A stretch of 64,000 nucleotides of DNA from Amblyomma americanum (lineage: Eukaryota; Arthropoda; Arachnida; Ixodida; Ixodidae), in assembly GCF_052857255.1 (NCBI RefSeq), contig NC_135498.1:117404281-117468280 (forward strand). The letters are read 5' to 3'. A program made the position numbers and the translations under genes. Of the stretch, positions 33,600-46,074 are shown piece by piece (within the stretch, counting starts at the first letter, position 1; every line of letters starts with the position of its first letter). The notes beneath the pieces are model-generated. The model was not told the DNA's origin, did no database searches, and worked only from the letters and a program-made list of their open reading frames with translations.

Positions 33600-34740
33600 G
33601 CGGCAGGCAGCGGCGATGTTCACGTGGGAGGGAAAGGTTAATGCGAATAAAAAACTGCGCGAAGTCGACGGGACAAGGAGAGACGCACACAAAACACACA
33701 CAAAGTGCAGAAACTTCCAACTGATTGTATTTTTCGAAAACAGGGCGCTTATAAAGGCAAACAGCATGAGGAACAAGGTACATGCGCAGCACAAAAAGAA
33801 CAGCGAGCGCAGGGCGACGACGGTATAAAGAGAGCCACATGTGATTAGGACCCCCTGAAAGCCCAGATATGACCACCTAAGAAATCAATCTCTTTTCTTG
33901 ATAGAGAAATCGAAGGCGAGCTAACACTGTTGTCCTCCTTTTTTGAGATGAAGAACGCCTCGATAACTCCTCTTTCGGTTTTTGATTTCGCTCTTCAAAG
34001 GAATCTTGTTTTTTTTTTTAGATAAGAATGACAGCTGTTGGTATCGCGTCTCCTACAGTGCAGCGGAAGGTTGCTGCCCGTGCCGGTGCATAGGGACCGA
34101 CTGTGCTCCAGAGCACGCTCATTAAAACATCGGCCAGTTTGGCCTACTTTAGTCCGTCCGCACGAAAGGGGAATTTCGTAGACTACTTCTGAAATGCACT
34201 TACTGAACTTGTTCTGGAGTTCTTTCTGCAAGTGATGGTTTCTTTTTTTGTGCTGTCAGTAAAGGACACACTTTTTTCAGTTTGCATGACGCCGAAAAAA
34301 CAACGCGGATCCCGTACCTCTCCGCAACCTTCTTAATGATGTGTGAAAGACAATGTGAATATGGCATGACAAATGGTGGCTTGGTTTCTGAGCGTTGTCA
34401 CTCCCTATCGGAAGATTTTAGCCTTTGAAGCAGGCTTTCGCAAGTGCTGAGGATTAGATATTGGGGGTAGCCAGCTGAAAAAAAGGCGTTCGACTTGAGC
34501 TTGAAAACTAGATGACATGGTGTGGGAACAGGACTTCTGTAAGGCAGATAGACAGCTAGACATAATAGTGCCAAGTTTCACTAGCTTGGATTGAGCACTC
34601 TTAAAAGGCAGTAAACTTTTGTTTGACCGTGGGCTATATCACCAGCACGCATGGTCATCTGTGAAGGGCAAATTTAGATCAAAAAGCTGGATGCAGTTGT
34701 CCCTAAGGGCCTCCCAGGACAAACATTTACGAACGGATCA
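33600..34740 (-). mobile_element. PLE-2: Penelope-like element, decayed
   Basis: From 34,740 downward on the minus strand come LFDLNLPFTDDHACW, a block aligning to PLE-1 (SALQKSCSHTMSSS, AGYPQYLI), the linker SHIIKKVAERYGIRVVFSAS and the GIY-YIG domain VGQTGRCFNERALEHSRS (about 34,100-34,180). A C-terminal tail and a 3' end follow, with CTTCCAACTGATTG on the plus strand. Several stops and frameshifts. The RT N-terminal part is missing. Confidence 0.8.
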
Positions 34741-37564
34741 CAGCTGGAAACAGCTTCCTGTCAACCTGCCACGCATGAGGTTCTGAGCAAGCCTGGCAGG
34801 AAGATGCCCTTTGCCTTACCGGTTTGCCTTTGGTTTTCAAGACAACTATACCCAGCCGCGAATACATCAACGACAAACGCCGCCGACAGAAGTATTTTAG
34901 ACCACCTGGCCTTTGCGACACAAGTCTTTTCACAAGGCTGCTGCACCACCAGCTGTGGCACGCAGTAGCGCAAGTCTTGTAGACCGCACGGACACGGTGA
35001 TGCTGGTTTGAGTAAAAATTGCAGTTCAATTTGGACTAATTTGGCGTAACTCCCTTACAAGTTTAAATTCAAAGCATACCTTTATAACCTGTGGTCTCAT
35101 GTTTGTTTTAAAGCCCGATATATAAACCACGGGTATTCAAGGTGCGATAGCGCTCCTCATGGAACTCCATAAAAGAGCCAATCTACAGCCCAACAAGGTT
35201 AACGAAGCGATTTGGAACTACAGCGCCGTAACCGGTTGTCGTTGCACTTTGTTGCTATTATCACGTGTCGATGTGGCACACTCTTGTCTGTGGACTGTTC
35301 TCTTACCCTTGCCAGAATCTCGTGGGACTCGAATTCAATGCCTACGCGTGAGCAGTATAATAAACAACACTGATTCCCGTGGCAACCACCCGGAAGACAC
35401 TGAGCCGTCACCACGTGGTTCAGAAATATGCCACGACAATTCTCGCCAAGGCGATAGCCTCACTTTCCTGTTCTTGATATCTCTCAGAAAGAAACAAAAA
35501 ACGCACACCGAGCAGACATATCTATTCCGGATGAGTCGAAACTTCCGTCTTCGCTAGGAGCTAGCTGAATTCATGTGCCACGAAAGCAAACGACCTTGCC
35601 GATGACCTGCGTCTCTGCCGATGTCTTGTGAACAACGGCCTGGCAGGGGCCGGATGAAATGCAAAGCCAGCGCTGGCGCCACAATACACGTACACAGTGC
35701 ACTGTGTTGCTGGGAAGAAGTTGAGTATGCGGCGTCTCATTGTTCTTTTAGCGGCTGCTTCATTCAAAGTAAGCGCTAGCCTTGAGGCTCTTAGGTGCCC
35801 TCATTGCCCAGACGACCACCATCCTCTTGTCAGAGCAGTCCAGTGGCATAAACGCCAGAATAAGCCGAGATGTATTATGCTCTCGTATTTCCAACTCTAT
35901 TTCACCAGTTCCCTGCAGTCGGTGGCCGAACCCCGAGCGAGCGCTGAAGGCGAGACTTTGTTATTTCCGCTTCCTTATGGCGCATGAAAACTGAGTACGC
36001 GGGTCTCAAGCATGCGCCAAGCAGCCGCGAACCAGGCCACCCCGACGCATTCGCTACGGGCCGGTACGCTGCACGGCGTGCGGCGTGTCCCCGCTTAATC
36101 CCGCGTAGTAGCAGCGCCCCGCACAAAGGGTCCACCACGCCCAGTGGCTCGGGCGCTGTCGAGATCAGCCCCGCCGATCGTTCACGCGTCGCTCCGTCGA
36201 TAATAGAAAGTGCTGCGAGCTGGTAGCTCCGATACAAGCTGCGAGCGGGAAAATAAAAACAAAGTTGAGAAAGAGGTACCTCACAGTGTCTTGAAGAGAG
36301 AGAGAGAGTCCTAGTGTGGTGCCCTGTACAAGAACCCCCTTACTCCTCCCCACTTTCTTCCTGGGGTGGATCGAGGGAAAAAGCAGGGCAGGCGCTCCCC
36401 TCCGTCGCAAGGGCCTCGCCGTGTAATTAGGCTGACGTCCCACTCTGCACGGCTTGGGCGACGTTCGGGTGCTAACGAGCCCCGATAATAGCGCTCAATG
36501 ACGGCCACATTATAGCCGTGCGCGCGCTTTCGTGCTGCACCGTGTCCCCGCCCGCACGCCCGCGCGTTGCCGCCGGCACAGCCGTCGTCGTATCGAGGCG
36601 CTGCGCTCATAGTTATTGTTTTTTTTTGTTTCTTCTCCTCGCGTCGCCCGCTTTAATTCCATCGCGAGGCGGAGGCGGGCCTGATCGGTATGCGCGCGCA
36701 CGAGTGAAATATGGTCGCAGGCGCCGTCTCTATTAATTCGACGCACGCATAGCTATCCTTGTACTACACGACGAAGCTATGCGCGCCGCCGCGAACAATG
36801 GGAAAGAAAAAACAAGGAAACAGGAAAGAAAGACGCGTATGTGGAACAACGAAAACCCGCGTGCGAACCTTTGCCGTCGCGCCTGCCGGTGCGGGCGTCA
36901 GTGTATACACTGTGGCGTGTGCCGTCGTGAGCGCGTATTGTATATCCACCCAACGTGGACAGTTGGAAACGTGCGCCAGTCTAGCGCTAAGCGCTGTCTT
37001 TGCGCCTGCTGGGAATGACTCTGGCCGCAGGCCAGCGACCCGCCCAGCTTTATAGGACTCCCGGCAGCGTTCATACCTGGACTTTCTTGTGCATGAACTT
37101 TCCAGTTTGCCTTCCTTCGCGAGGGCATCAGCTAAACGGGCGATGCTGCAGTCTGAGGCGGAAGCGCTATGCAGTGAACAGAGGCCACTGTACTCTGTTG
37201 GCTGTCTGAGCAGCCGCTATGAACGCAATTTATATTTCGTCTTTCAAGGGAAGCATCTGCGAAATAGAAGGTCCCGCACATATTTTTTTCTGGACGACCT
37301 TTCCACCATGCCTGGCACTGAAGCTTCTCCCCTGAGATACCGGGATTCCAGCATGTGACTCGTATGTGCAGCCATTCCTATTCCTGTTCCAAACCGGCCG
37401 GCGGAAATCTCTGACGTCGACATTTTGGTTTAGGAGCCGAAGATCTGGCCTTCGGAAGAGCCGCAGAAATAATTTACCTTCCGGCTTTGGAGGATCCAGC
37501 TGTGGTGTGTGTTAAAATCTAGCTCTAGATCTGCGAAGTCCTACGCATATATCGTATTTGATGA

Positions 37565-37566
<2 letters not shown>
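34741..37566. other. no recognised gene; CpG-rich 35.9-37.1 kb
   Basis: The stretch 35,930-37,060 is GC- and CpG-rich and could be a promoter-like island, but no exon is supported next to it. A GA run lies at 36,296-36,308. Confidence 0.3.

Positions 37567-37648
<82 letters not shown>
37567..37648. repeat. (AT)36 then (GT)5 microsatellite
   Basis: 72 bases of pure AT dinucleotide followed by GT dinucleotides, ending about 90 bases before the first coding remnant of LINE-3. Confidence 0.98.
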
Positions 37649-37649
<1 letters not shown>

Positions 37650-37750
37650 AAGAAAAAAACATGCGCGTCCAGATAGCGAACCAAAGCTTCCAGCAGTCTG
37701 AAACTTGACGCCTCTCCCAAGAATGTGACAACACTGACAAGCACTTTCGT

Positions 37751-39925
37751 ATGATCAACAAAAACACTCGTAGCGCAATCAACAAAACAGAAGCTCTTGC
37801 GATTTTCTTACTAGAGCAAGACCCACACATAGCCGTCATAACTGAGGCGTCCCTGTGGGCTGAAATAGGCGACGAGGATGCTTTTCCAATTTCTTATGAA
37901 GTTTTCCGCAAGGATAGGTCTTCCAGGGAAGGTGGCGTGGCCGTCCGTATTAAAAACAACATATAGGCTGTTCTCCTGGAAGATCAGCAAAGTGGTTGTT
38001 TGGGCTTGTTGGTGAGACATAACATAACCTTGAAGCGTACAAACCAGTCGAGGACAGTGAAAGAGGCGAGAGACACACGAGCGCTCGTGTGTGTCTCGTC
38101 TCTCTCACCGTCCTCGTCTGGTTTTGCGCTTCAAATTTATGTCCTGGAAGACGTTCCTGCTCTAGAATTTTTATGCATAAAAATCCCGTCCTGGGGCCAC
38201 GACTTTGAACTGTGTGCCATTTACATTCCTCCTTATCTAGTCAAGCTCGAAGAACACTTGTCTCAATGCCACAGAAACAAACTCCAACTGGTAGGCTGGC
38301 TTAACTTGCCAGGTGTTGATTCAGAGAGCTGTGAATCACTCCCCTCCAGGAGCAATCATTTAAAGCGTATTCTTAACAGAATGTTAACGCACGACCTAAG
38401 GCAAATAGTTCAGAAACCATAACGTGTGCCAGGGACATGCAAATCTGTGATGGATAAGATATTTTTGCCTAGAGTGTATTTTTCATGTACTGTTCATGTT
38501 TTGGACGGCATCTCTGATCACCTGATAGTGTTTGCTTGCCCATTGTCGCTTTTATCCACTCGAATAACCCTGTGAAGCGCTCTATTAAAGACTACTCGCG
38601 TGCAGACGATGCATCTGTTACAGAACATTGGAAACATACCTTACTGGTTTTACAGAAAATGATTGAATACACTTTGGTGCCGTTTTGGACACCATGTGCC
38701 AGTAATCTATACAGAAATTTGGGCCGAACAGACGTAAGCTAGTTCATGGACAGACATCATGGATGACGCGCGAAATAATTCCTCTGAAGGGAAAGATAAA
38801 AAGGATAAAGAAACGCGCTTCGACTTCTGTCATTTAAAAGAATTAAAAAAAAAAAACCTCGCACGTGCAATGCAATACAATTGCACGTACACTCTTCGAA
38901 AGAACACTGAATAAATATCATGTTTCTAAACTTCATTGTAGAGAAACCAAAAAAGTTTGGGAATTATGTACGCGAAAAAGAGAAACCAGTGTCTGAAATT
39001 TATGTCGATGGCTCTATAGTTACCAATCACGGTGACATTGCGCGTCCTTTCAGGGACTACTTTCACAGTGTGTTTTCTAATTCTGGCACTTGTCCATACA
39101 ATGACAGTATTTTACACCTATGATGTGAATTTTATTTCATACCCTGGCGTAGTTTCAATGCTACTAAATTTAAAATCTAAATCATTATGTGGTCCTGACA
39201 ACCTTCTTAACATGTTTCTGAAGAGATAGGCTGGATTCATTGCAAAGTTTCTTGTCACTTTTATATAGTATCTGATTATTTAAGGGTAAATTACTGAGTG
39301 ATTGGAATATAGCCAGAGTTGTGCCTGTACACAAGAAAGGTGGCCGGACTTTATTACAAAATTGCCATCCAATGTCTCTTAAATGACCATGTTCTAAACT
39401 AATCGAACGCATCATTGCCAATAAGAATAAAGAATTTTTGGATAATCGCTCAGTCCTCCCTAATTTCCAGCACGGGGTCAGAAAGTGCTACTCAACAATA
39501 ACACAATTAGTGACAGTAATTAATTCACTCGCTTCGTTCCTTGATGAGAACGGTCAGATTAATGCAACATTTCTGGACATCAGAAAAGCTTTCGATAAAG
39601 CTACACACGGCAAACTAATACTAAAACTCATACGCATTGACCTTCCCGAAATTTTGATCATATGGATAGCAAACTCTTTGATGAGTCGCTATCAATCTGT
39701 TGCAATTACTGATCGAAAATCAGGCTGTCTTCCGGTCAGCTCCGGGGTGCCTCAAGAGATTCTCGGACCATTATTGTTTTTACTGTATATCAACGTTACT
39801 GTCCCTGTAATTGATCCTAACGTGCAAATAAGGTTATCGGCGGTTTATCGTGCGCTGTATCAGGAAATTACCTCAAATAACGAACAAAACCACCTGAAAT
39901 CCGCTCTTGCAAAATTTTTTTAATG
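37751..39925 (+). pseudogene. CR1-like endonuclease and RT, broken
   Basis: Endonuclease remnant: AIFLLEQDPHIAVITEASLW (the family's TET replaced by TEA), GGVAVRIKNN, FELCAIYIPPYL. RT remnant from about 39,180: PDNLLNMFLKR, NFQHGVRKCYSTITQL (family usually GFR), FLDIRKAFDKATH (motif A), SSGVPQEILGPLLFLLYIN (motif B with QG changed to QE). Motif C was not found: the sequence after LLYIN reads through RLSAVYRALYQ. Many stops and frameshifts. Not functional. Confidence 0.8.
37984..38141. mobile_element. 158-bp palindromic insertion with TSD
   Basis: Inserted in LINE-3 and flanked by TCCTGGAAGA (37,974-37,983 and 38,142-38,151). Most of it is an inverted repeat of about 50-base arms centred on GAGCGCTC, with arms such as GAGACACACGAGCG. 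The layout recalls terminal sequences of Penelope-like elements. No coding content. Confidence 0.75.
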
Positions 39926-40740
39926 GTGCAAAACGGGCGATACGAAGCTTAATACCGATAAAGCCGCCTTTTTTCGCCTCTCTCGCCAAAAAGCCCCGCT
40001 TTCCTTTACTGACAGGCTAGGTTCGTCACATTGCATGAAGAGATCAAATACAAGTACTTAGGGCGTCAGACCTTCTAATACTTCATCTTGGAATATACAT
40101 ATAGAGTCTTCCACATTCTGTAAACTATATTTTTAAGACACAAACTTAACCCTCCCTCCCCCTTCTCTAGCATAAAGTTACTTGCTTACAATTCACTAAT
40201 TAGACTAAACTCGCATATGAATACGTTGTTTGGGACCCGTTTACGAAACACAATATTACCCATCTCGAAAAAGTACAGATAAAAGCTGTAAGCTTCATTT
40301 ACTTAACATTTTCACCCTATGACTCAACCTCTGAAATAACGCAGGCTAATGGCATTCAGTGTCTCGAAAAACAAAGGAAAAACTTTCTTCCTTTTTTTTT
40401 GCTTTGGAATCGGAATCTAGCAATTAACCCATCGCCCCATCTGTCTCCTTCAACGTCGAAGCACGCTCGCCGCCATCATCCTAATTTGCTCACACCGTAT
40501 TTTGCACGAACAGATTTATTCAAATTTTCATCTTTTTTTCCTCGCACTGTAACCGATTGGAAATATTCTTTATTGCCTTCTGCCACGCACTACTTCAATA
40601 TTTTATTCACTTTCTTTATATTTACCTTGCTTATCGCTTTCATGCTGCTATTCTCGGAAATCCTCCATATAGCTCCACCCACAGCGAGCAGTTTTCACAA
40701 ATGGTATTTCAATGCATTTTTGACACTTATTAGGTGTTAG

Positions 40741-41790
40741 TTTTGTTTTTGCAAATATATCTTCCTGACAACTCCATACAACGTCCAATGCGTGGCTATA
40801 GCCACACATCCATGTCTGGTCGATGTCCTTTCTGGTCAGCTGTACTGCTTCACTATACTGGACTTCCTTGGGCGGTGGGCAAGTTTTTTTCCCCCCCTAA
40901 GTGCTGGGGTCAAGACTGGTTAACATGCTCCAACATGCTCAATCAGTGCGCAGGCATGTATAGCTAGAGGCAACGCCAAGGGGCAGCTTTCTTTTTACCC
41001 CTTTCTGAACGTGAGCGCGCAAGGGACACGGAGTGGGACGTCTTCGGTGGCCTTAGCCGTCGAACGCCGACCAAGGAAACCATATGCATCCGAAGGCGTG
41101 ATTTATTCGTACCACGTTCTTACATGCGTACTTCGCTGTCGCGCGCACTAAGCAATTTTCAGTGCTCCATTTGTTTTCGCCGCGCAGGGACATTCCATAA
41201 ATCGCTTTGCCTACACGGACCCTGTCCGATCGTTGCCACATCTCGAGGAAAACAAGAGCGGGAAACCGGTGCAGTGCGGCGCCTTCAGCTGGGTTTTACA
41301 TGGAATGTGGTGCGCGTCGAAGAGCGGTGTGTACGCCGAACGCATATCAGCCAGCGCGGACCCAGTCAGGCGAGGAAAATCCCGGCAGGGAGACACGTAC
41401 GGCTCAAGTCCAGTCAGCGCCCCCGAGAAGACCGCGCTGTGGACAAGATGCATGCTACGTACAACAGGAACAAAAGCAAAAATGACAGTCGTAAGCAACA
41501 CCACTCTAAGCAGCGCGACTGATTTATGCCCGATACGAGATGCGCGCTGCGCCAGAGCCGCGATGGTGGTCCGATAAAGGTGTACGCACGCTCGTTTTGT
41601 TCTTGATTGCCACTACCATTTCACCCTTTGTAAGCCCCTCATCGTCACTGCTTCACGGCCTTCGTTTCTTCACGGTACAACAACCCCCTCCTCGCCCTAA
41701 CCTCCACTAACCCGCGCGATGAGCGGGAAGACCACAAATCAATTAACGCAGAGCGCTTTGCGCTGTGGTCTCTCTACCCGTAGGCCGTTT
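40741..41790. other. no recognised gene
   Basis: Frames at 41.05-41.58 kb on both strands lack domains. Nothing recognisable. Confidence 0.3.
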
Positions 41791-41920
41791 TCCCAGCCTC
41801 TACCCAGAGGCCCGTCCCGGTAGGTAGCTTCACACAAGGCTACATCGTCTTCGCCGGCGCCAACAGCCGCCCGACGGTTTACGATTAAAAACAAAAGGTT
41901 AAAACACAACACGCACAGCT
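41791..41920 (+). repeat. 130-bp dispersed repeat, copy 1
   Basis: Closely similar to 57,437-57,572. The shared core includes GAGGCCCGTCCCGGTAGGT and CTACATCGTCTTCGCCGGCG. No SINE boxes or LINE motifs are visible. Confidence 0.9.
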
Positions 41921-42839
41921 AAGGGCGCCTTGTAAAGCGGAAGGGGGGTGGGGGGGAGGCCTCTGAAGATGTTCCCCCGTGAGCGTGCGCGGTGTAATTT
42001 GACGCCATCTGCATTTCTAAAGCCCGCATTAACCCCACATCGAACTCGTTACCCAGCATGCATGGCTGCCAGCCGGAGCATCGTGAACGCGGTCCCGCTG
42101 CGATCGCCACTCCGGGTCACCCCCCCCCCCCCCCCCCCCCCATACCCTCCATTTGTACTGGGCGGACGAGGCATCGTTCCGTGACGGAAGGCCGGTGCAA
42201 GCGCGCCCTGCCGCAGCGGCGGCGCGCGTTGACGCCCTTGGCGGTGCTGCAGCGCTGGCGGGACCGGCAGCCATTGTTTTCCGCCGGTCGACGCCGCCGC
42301 TGCTCCATTGAGCTGGCCGATCACGTAATGCGTGTGCTTTTGCATGCGTGCCTTTGTGAGGCTCTTTCCTTCGCATCTTATTCTTTTACTGAGGAGGAAT
42401 TAAGCGCGCGCATAATACGCGAAGCCGTCGACTGCATATAACGCGAAAAGGAACAGTGGCTCTGCGCACGGGCAGCCAGGACCTCTGCTCTTTGCTTTCT
42501 AGTCGTTCGCTTTTATTTTTTTGTGTGCGTGTGTGTGCGTGCTTGCAAACGAGCAGTGGCTATGCTTATGGGTCTCTACACTCCTTGATATCCTGACACA
42601 GATTTTTGCTCTTTCTTTTGTGTACATGCGCCTTCGTTAACCGACTTTCTCACACCCCCGAACCAGCGGAAAGACGGTACCAAAAGTCAGGGCGCATTAC
42701 GTCAGAGCGTGTTTCTCTTTGCTGACCGACTCATCTGGGTGCTCGCAGCCTCTTCCCGGTGCATGCATCTCGGCTCTTGCCCGGCTCCTGGGAACGCGGT
42801 GGCCGAAGCAGAGTATTACATGAGGAGGCGGGCATCCCT
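41921..42839. other. no recognised gene
   Basis: A run of about 21 C lies at 42,120-42,140. GC-rich frames on both strands have no support. Confidence 0.3.
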
Positions 42840-43375
42840 GCGCGTGCCGCGAATGATGATTGGAAGCGGAAAGTGGACGCCACGTGTGCGCAGGACATGC
42901 CTCGCTTCGAGTACGGAATTTTAGTTGCGGGGCGCAAATGGAAGAAGAAATATCTAGTCAGTGCGATTCTCGGAAGGTACTGCGAAAACAAAAAAGCAGT
43001 GTTAGAAATGAGAACAAGGTCAGTGCGGCGAGGAATGGAAACTAAAAAGGTTGGAGTGCGCGTTAAGAGGCAGGGAGCAGCCCGGATTGGAGGACAGGTG
43101 TGCGGTAATGATATTGTTGTGCAGGTAAAGGTGAGGAAATTTGTTTTAGCAGGACATGCGATGACAAAAGCAGATCACTGATTGTAACTGAGTGTGACAG
43201 ATAATTCAGCAATAAATGGGGACAGGAGCTAGGAATGTCCGGTGCATTGAATTATTTGAGATTACGAAGTTTGCTGGGATAGATAAATAGGTGGTGGCTG
43301 CTGGCAAAGACATGATAAATTGGAGGACATAACGATTGATCCTCCAGTTGACATCACCTCATGATGATGATTGTG
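42840..43375 (+). mobile_element. RTE-like LINE 3' region, decayed
   Basis: The end (43,250-43,375) aligns with the RTE-like end at 33.0-33.1 kb: TGAGATTA, GTTTGC, GCTGGCAAA and TTAATTGGAG-type blocks in the same order, and a GATGATGAT tail. Upstream, the frame with RKFVLAGHAMTKADH recalls the RTE C-terminal region (WAGHVMR). Strongly decayed. Confidence 0.5.
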
Positions 43376-43489
43376 ACACAGGTGGTCAGCCTGCACTCGC
43401 TTTTAACCTTATAAAACTGCACTTTGTTTTTGAAATCCCCCTCTCGAACTATTTATCTTCATATTTCATGCCTTCGTATTTCATGTTCT

Positions 43490-44420
43490 GAAGAGCATGC
43501 AGGAACGACACGCACATGGGAAGAGACTGACACGGACGAGCCCTACTTCCAACTGATTTATTGTGTGAGAAGCGCAAGCGCTTTAAGCGTGTCCTCAAAC
43601 AACAAAATGTCAGCAGCAGCATGCATACATGTGCTAGACAGCAGTGCGATACCAAAATAGATGTAGGAGTACACGTGCGCCATTACCGTGTGATACTAAT
43701 GAAGGCAAGCTCTTTCCTTCTTAATGAAACTGACGCTGAACTGACGCAGGTGTTTCCAAGTGATGCTATTTTTTGTGCTTCTATGATTTCTCGGGTCAGC
43801 TGATCACGACTCCTTCCAATGATTTGGCAGTGATTTAGACATGCAACGCCGTTGAGGCACTTTCTGCAGTGAATGGCTAAGAAGCCTCCGGAAAATGTGC
43901 TAACATTGTTGTCATGTTCGCGCAGCCTGTCACTGAGACAACGGCCTGCCTGTCCCATGTACTTTTTGCCGCAGGACAGCGGGAATGAATACACAGCGCC
44001 CTCCTCACACTGAACGCGTGATGTTTGGTGTTTAATGCACCATTCTCGTTTGAAAAAATCGTAGGGTGTTGTAAGCTTGCACAGTTTGTTGAGAGCCGTG
44101 AGCACCACTTTCACGTAAGCTTTCTCCGCTATTGTCTTCATGTTGTGAGAGACGCTTCCGGTTGTGGGCATAGGGGAGCACAGCCACCTTTTTTATTTTC
44201 CTGCGCTTCAGAATAGGACACACCGTCACAACAAGCCCTATCTGCCACCCTTCTGCAGCCTTCGTGGTGGTGTCATTGGTCGTGGCCTTCCTCCTTGAGT
44301 TCTCAATCTGTTTTATTCCTGCCTCCACTTTTCTGAACCTCGGCCCTCAGTTGGGTTATTCGAGATACTTTTCGCAAATGACAACGACCAGGTCATTCGT
44401 GACAATAATGATGGCGCCGC
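43490..44420 (-). mobile_element. PLE-3: Penelope-like element, 3' part
   Basis: Minus strand, from 44,420 downward: linker KKVAVLPYAH, SHNMKTIAEKAYVKVVLTAL, then the GIY-YIG domain SFPLSCGKKYMGQAGRCLSD and RLREHDNN with HCRKC. The C-terminal tail ends SLRRKELAFI near 43,690. The 3' end is at about 43,500. The frame changes once between linker and nuclease (near 44,160). The RT itself is absent. Confidence 0.8.
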
Positions 44421-46074
44421 ATGCACCTTCTTCGCAAATCGTACCACCTTCAAAGTCAGTGTTAAGCTACCTTGGGCTCGTATTTTTCCTTGGAATCGCT
44501 GAGTAAACGACAATGGCGCATCCTTTCGTTGCGTATTTGCGACAGTATCGGTCATACACTGCCTCAAAACATATCTGAATACCCGTAATCATGGTTTCGC
44601 TGATCGGTACGCACTATAACGGCAACATTGAGCCCTCGCCGAACATTCACGGGCTGACACCAGAGACGTTCATGCGCTTGTGGGGACGCTAATCCGATAC
44701 AGGTTCAAATCGGGCTGGAACACGCTGAAGTGTGCCGCCATGCAAGGATGTCGGCAAACTGCACATCGGCAGCTGACTCGATTAACTGATTGTGGTGGGG
44801 CAATCAAAAATGATTCCTACATGAATACTACAACCTGTGTCATGGCCGTTTCAGATCAGTTTCGAAAACTGCCAAATTAGTACAAATAAATGAGCAGGAC
44901 CGAAGACAAAGGGGAAGAAAAACCGGTCACCATCACTGCCCTTCTTCCCCCCCCCCCCCCCAACCCCTCCGAAAACAAGAGCAATAACGGCATTGTGTGT
45001 GTGTTTTTTTTCCCCACGAGTGAACGAATCGCTCCTTTTTGCACGACCGGCAACGACTGATCTCTTAGCGACAGTCTAGGCGAGCTTCGGCGCAAATGAG
45101 GTTAATGCCATCTAAAATAACCATATTTGTGCTTCACCTTTTGCTTTTGTCCAAAGTGCTGCCTTGTTTCTCGTCTGATCCCGCGAAGAGAAGCAGCCGA
45201 GTATATGCCATTTTATCTCTTATTCTTATGGGGGGCTATTGGCATGGAACGTTCAAATCTTCGGGCCTCGCCGCAGGCGACGTGCCGAGCAATGCTGCAA
45301 GAAAGCCGTGCATTGCGCTGCGTGTACAGCAATACGAAGGTGACTTCAACAGCAGCGTGCACCGCTCTAAACGACTAAGTCGTTTATATTGTGAACAGAG
45401 AGGTCTGCCAAAGCAAGAGTCACCGTTTCGGAGCAGACCAAATCCTATACGTAATTACGCCTTACGTCGCGCAGCTGGAAGCGCAGGAGCTTCGCATTCT
45501 GGTTCGGTTGAGGTTTTAAGAGACGATCGCGGCCATTTCAGCTGCGGTCCCAACGCAGCCCCTTACCGCGCTTCACTGAAGATGCAAAGAAATAACAGAA
45601 ATTTTTCTTGTTGTTACTATTGTCGCCGCAGTCGCTGTTAATATTGTAGTTGTTGTTGTTGCTGTCATTGATGATAATGTGTAATTCTTCTTATTTGTGG
45701 TGTCGTCGTTTTCACACACTAAAAGGCACCCCCCCCCCCCCTAAGCCACCCTCGTCTCATCTCATCTGCTGTATTTTAAATTAAAATAGGTAGCCATGCG
45801 CATGAAAGCAATGCGCCTTAAGGCGACTATTTCAAGAAGTGTTAAGTTGGTCCTGTTCACTTACGCAACTAACTCGTGATAATGTAACCAAAATCAAGTT
45901 ACGACTGCCAAAAACGTCTAACAGTAAGACGGTAAAAATGTTTCTAAGTGCATGAAGTATAGCAATGAAACGCTCTCTACCTCCGGCTGCGTTTCACTGT
46001 GTAGTAGGCCTGGGAACGACCACGTCGTCCGTGGCGTGCTTCAGAAACCGCGTAGGATGTATAGCAGCGCCAGC
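44421..46074. other. no supported gene
   Basis: C runs lie near 44,949-44,961 and 45,729-45,740. Holds the open frame described separately at 45,096. Confidence 0.3.
45096..45641 (+). CDS. hypothetical 181-aa ORF with signal-peptide-like start
   Basis: It starts at ATG in the context CGCAAATGA. The N-terminus MRLMPSKITIFVLHLLLLSK has the shape of a secretion signal: basic start, hydrophobic core, then VLPCFSS as a possible cleavage region. The rest is basic, rich in Ser and Arg, with no domain, and ends in a cysteine-rich tail (CCYYCRRSRC). In 64 kb of non-coding DNA one open frame of this length is expected by chance, so it is listed only because of its N-terminus. Confidence 0.15.
   Translation: MRLMPSKITIFVLHLLLLSKVLPCFSSDPAKRSSRVYAILSLILMGGYWHGTFKSSGLAAGDVPSNAARKPCIALRVQQYEGDFNSSVHRSKRLSRLYCEQRGLPKQESPFRSRPNPIRNYALRRAAGSAGASHSGSVEVLRDDRGHFSCGPNAAPYRASLKMQRNNRNFSCCYYCRRSRC

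Larger units (their letters stand above)
37741..40740 (+). mobile_element. LINE-3: decayed CR1-like LINE
   Basis: A near complete ORF2-type element: endonuclease start, RT, and a C-terminal region that fades out near 40.7 kb. It is interrupted by a 158-bp insertion at 37,984-38,141. Related in type to LINE-1. Confidence 0.8.

Noticed and set aside
35930..37060. CpG-island promoter
   Set aside because: Composition alone; no supported exon downstream on either strand.
42058..42441. 127-codon GC-rich plus-strand frame
   Set aside because: Open only because of the C run and high GC; frames are equally open on the other strand.
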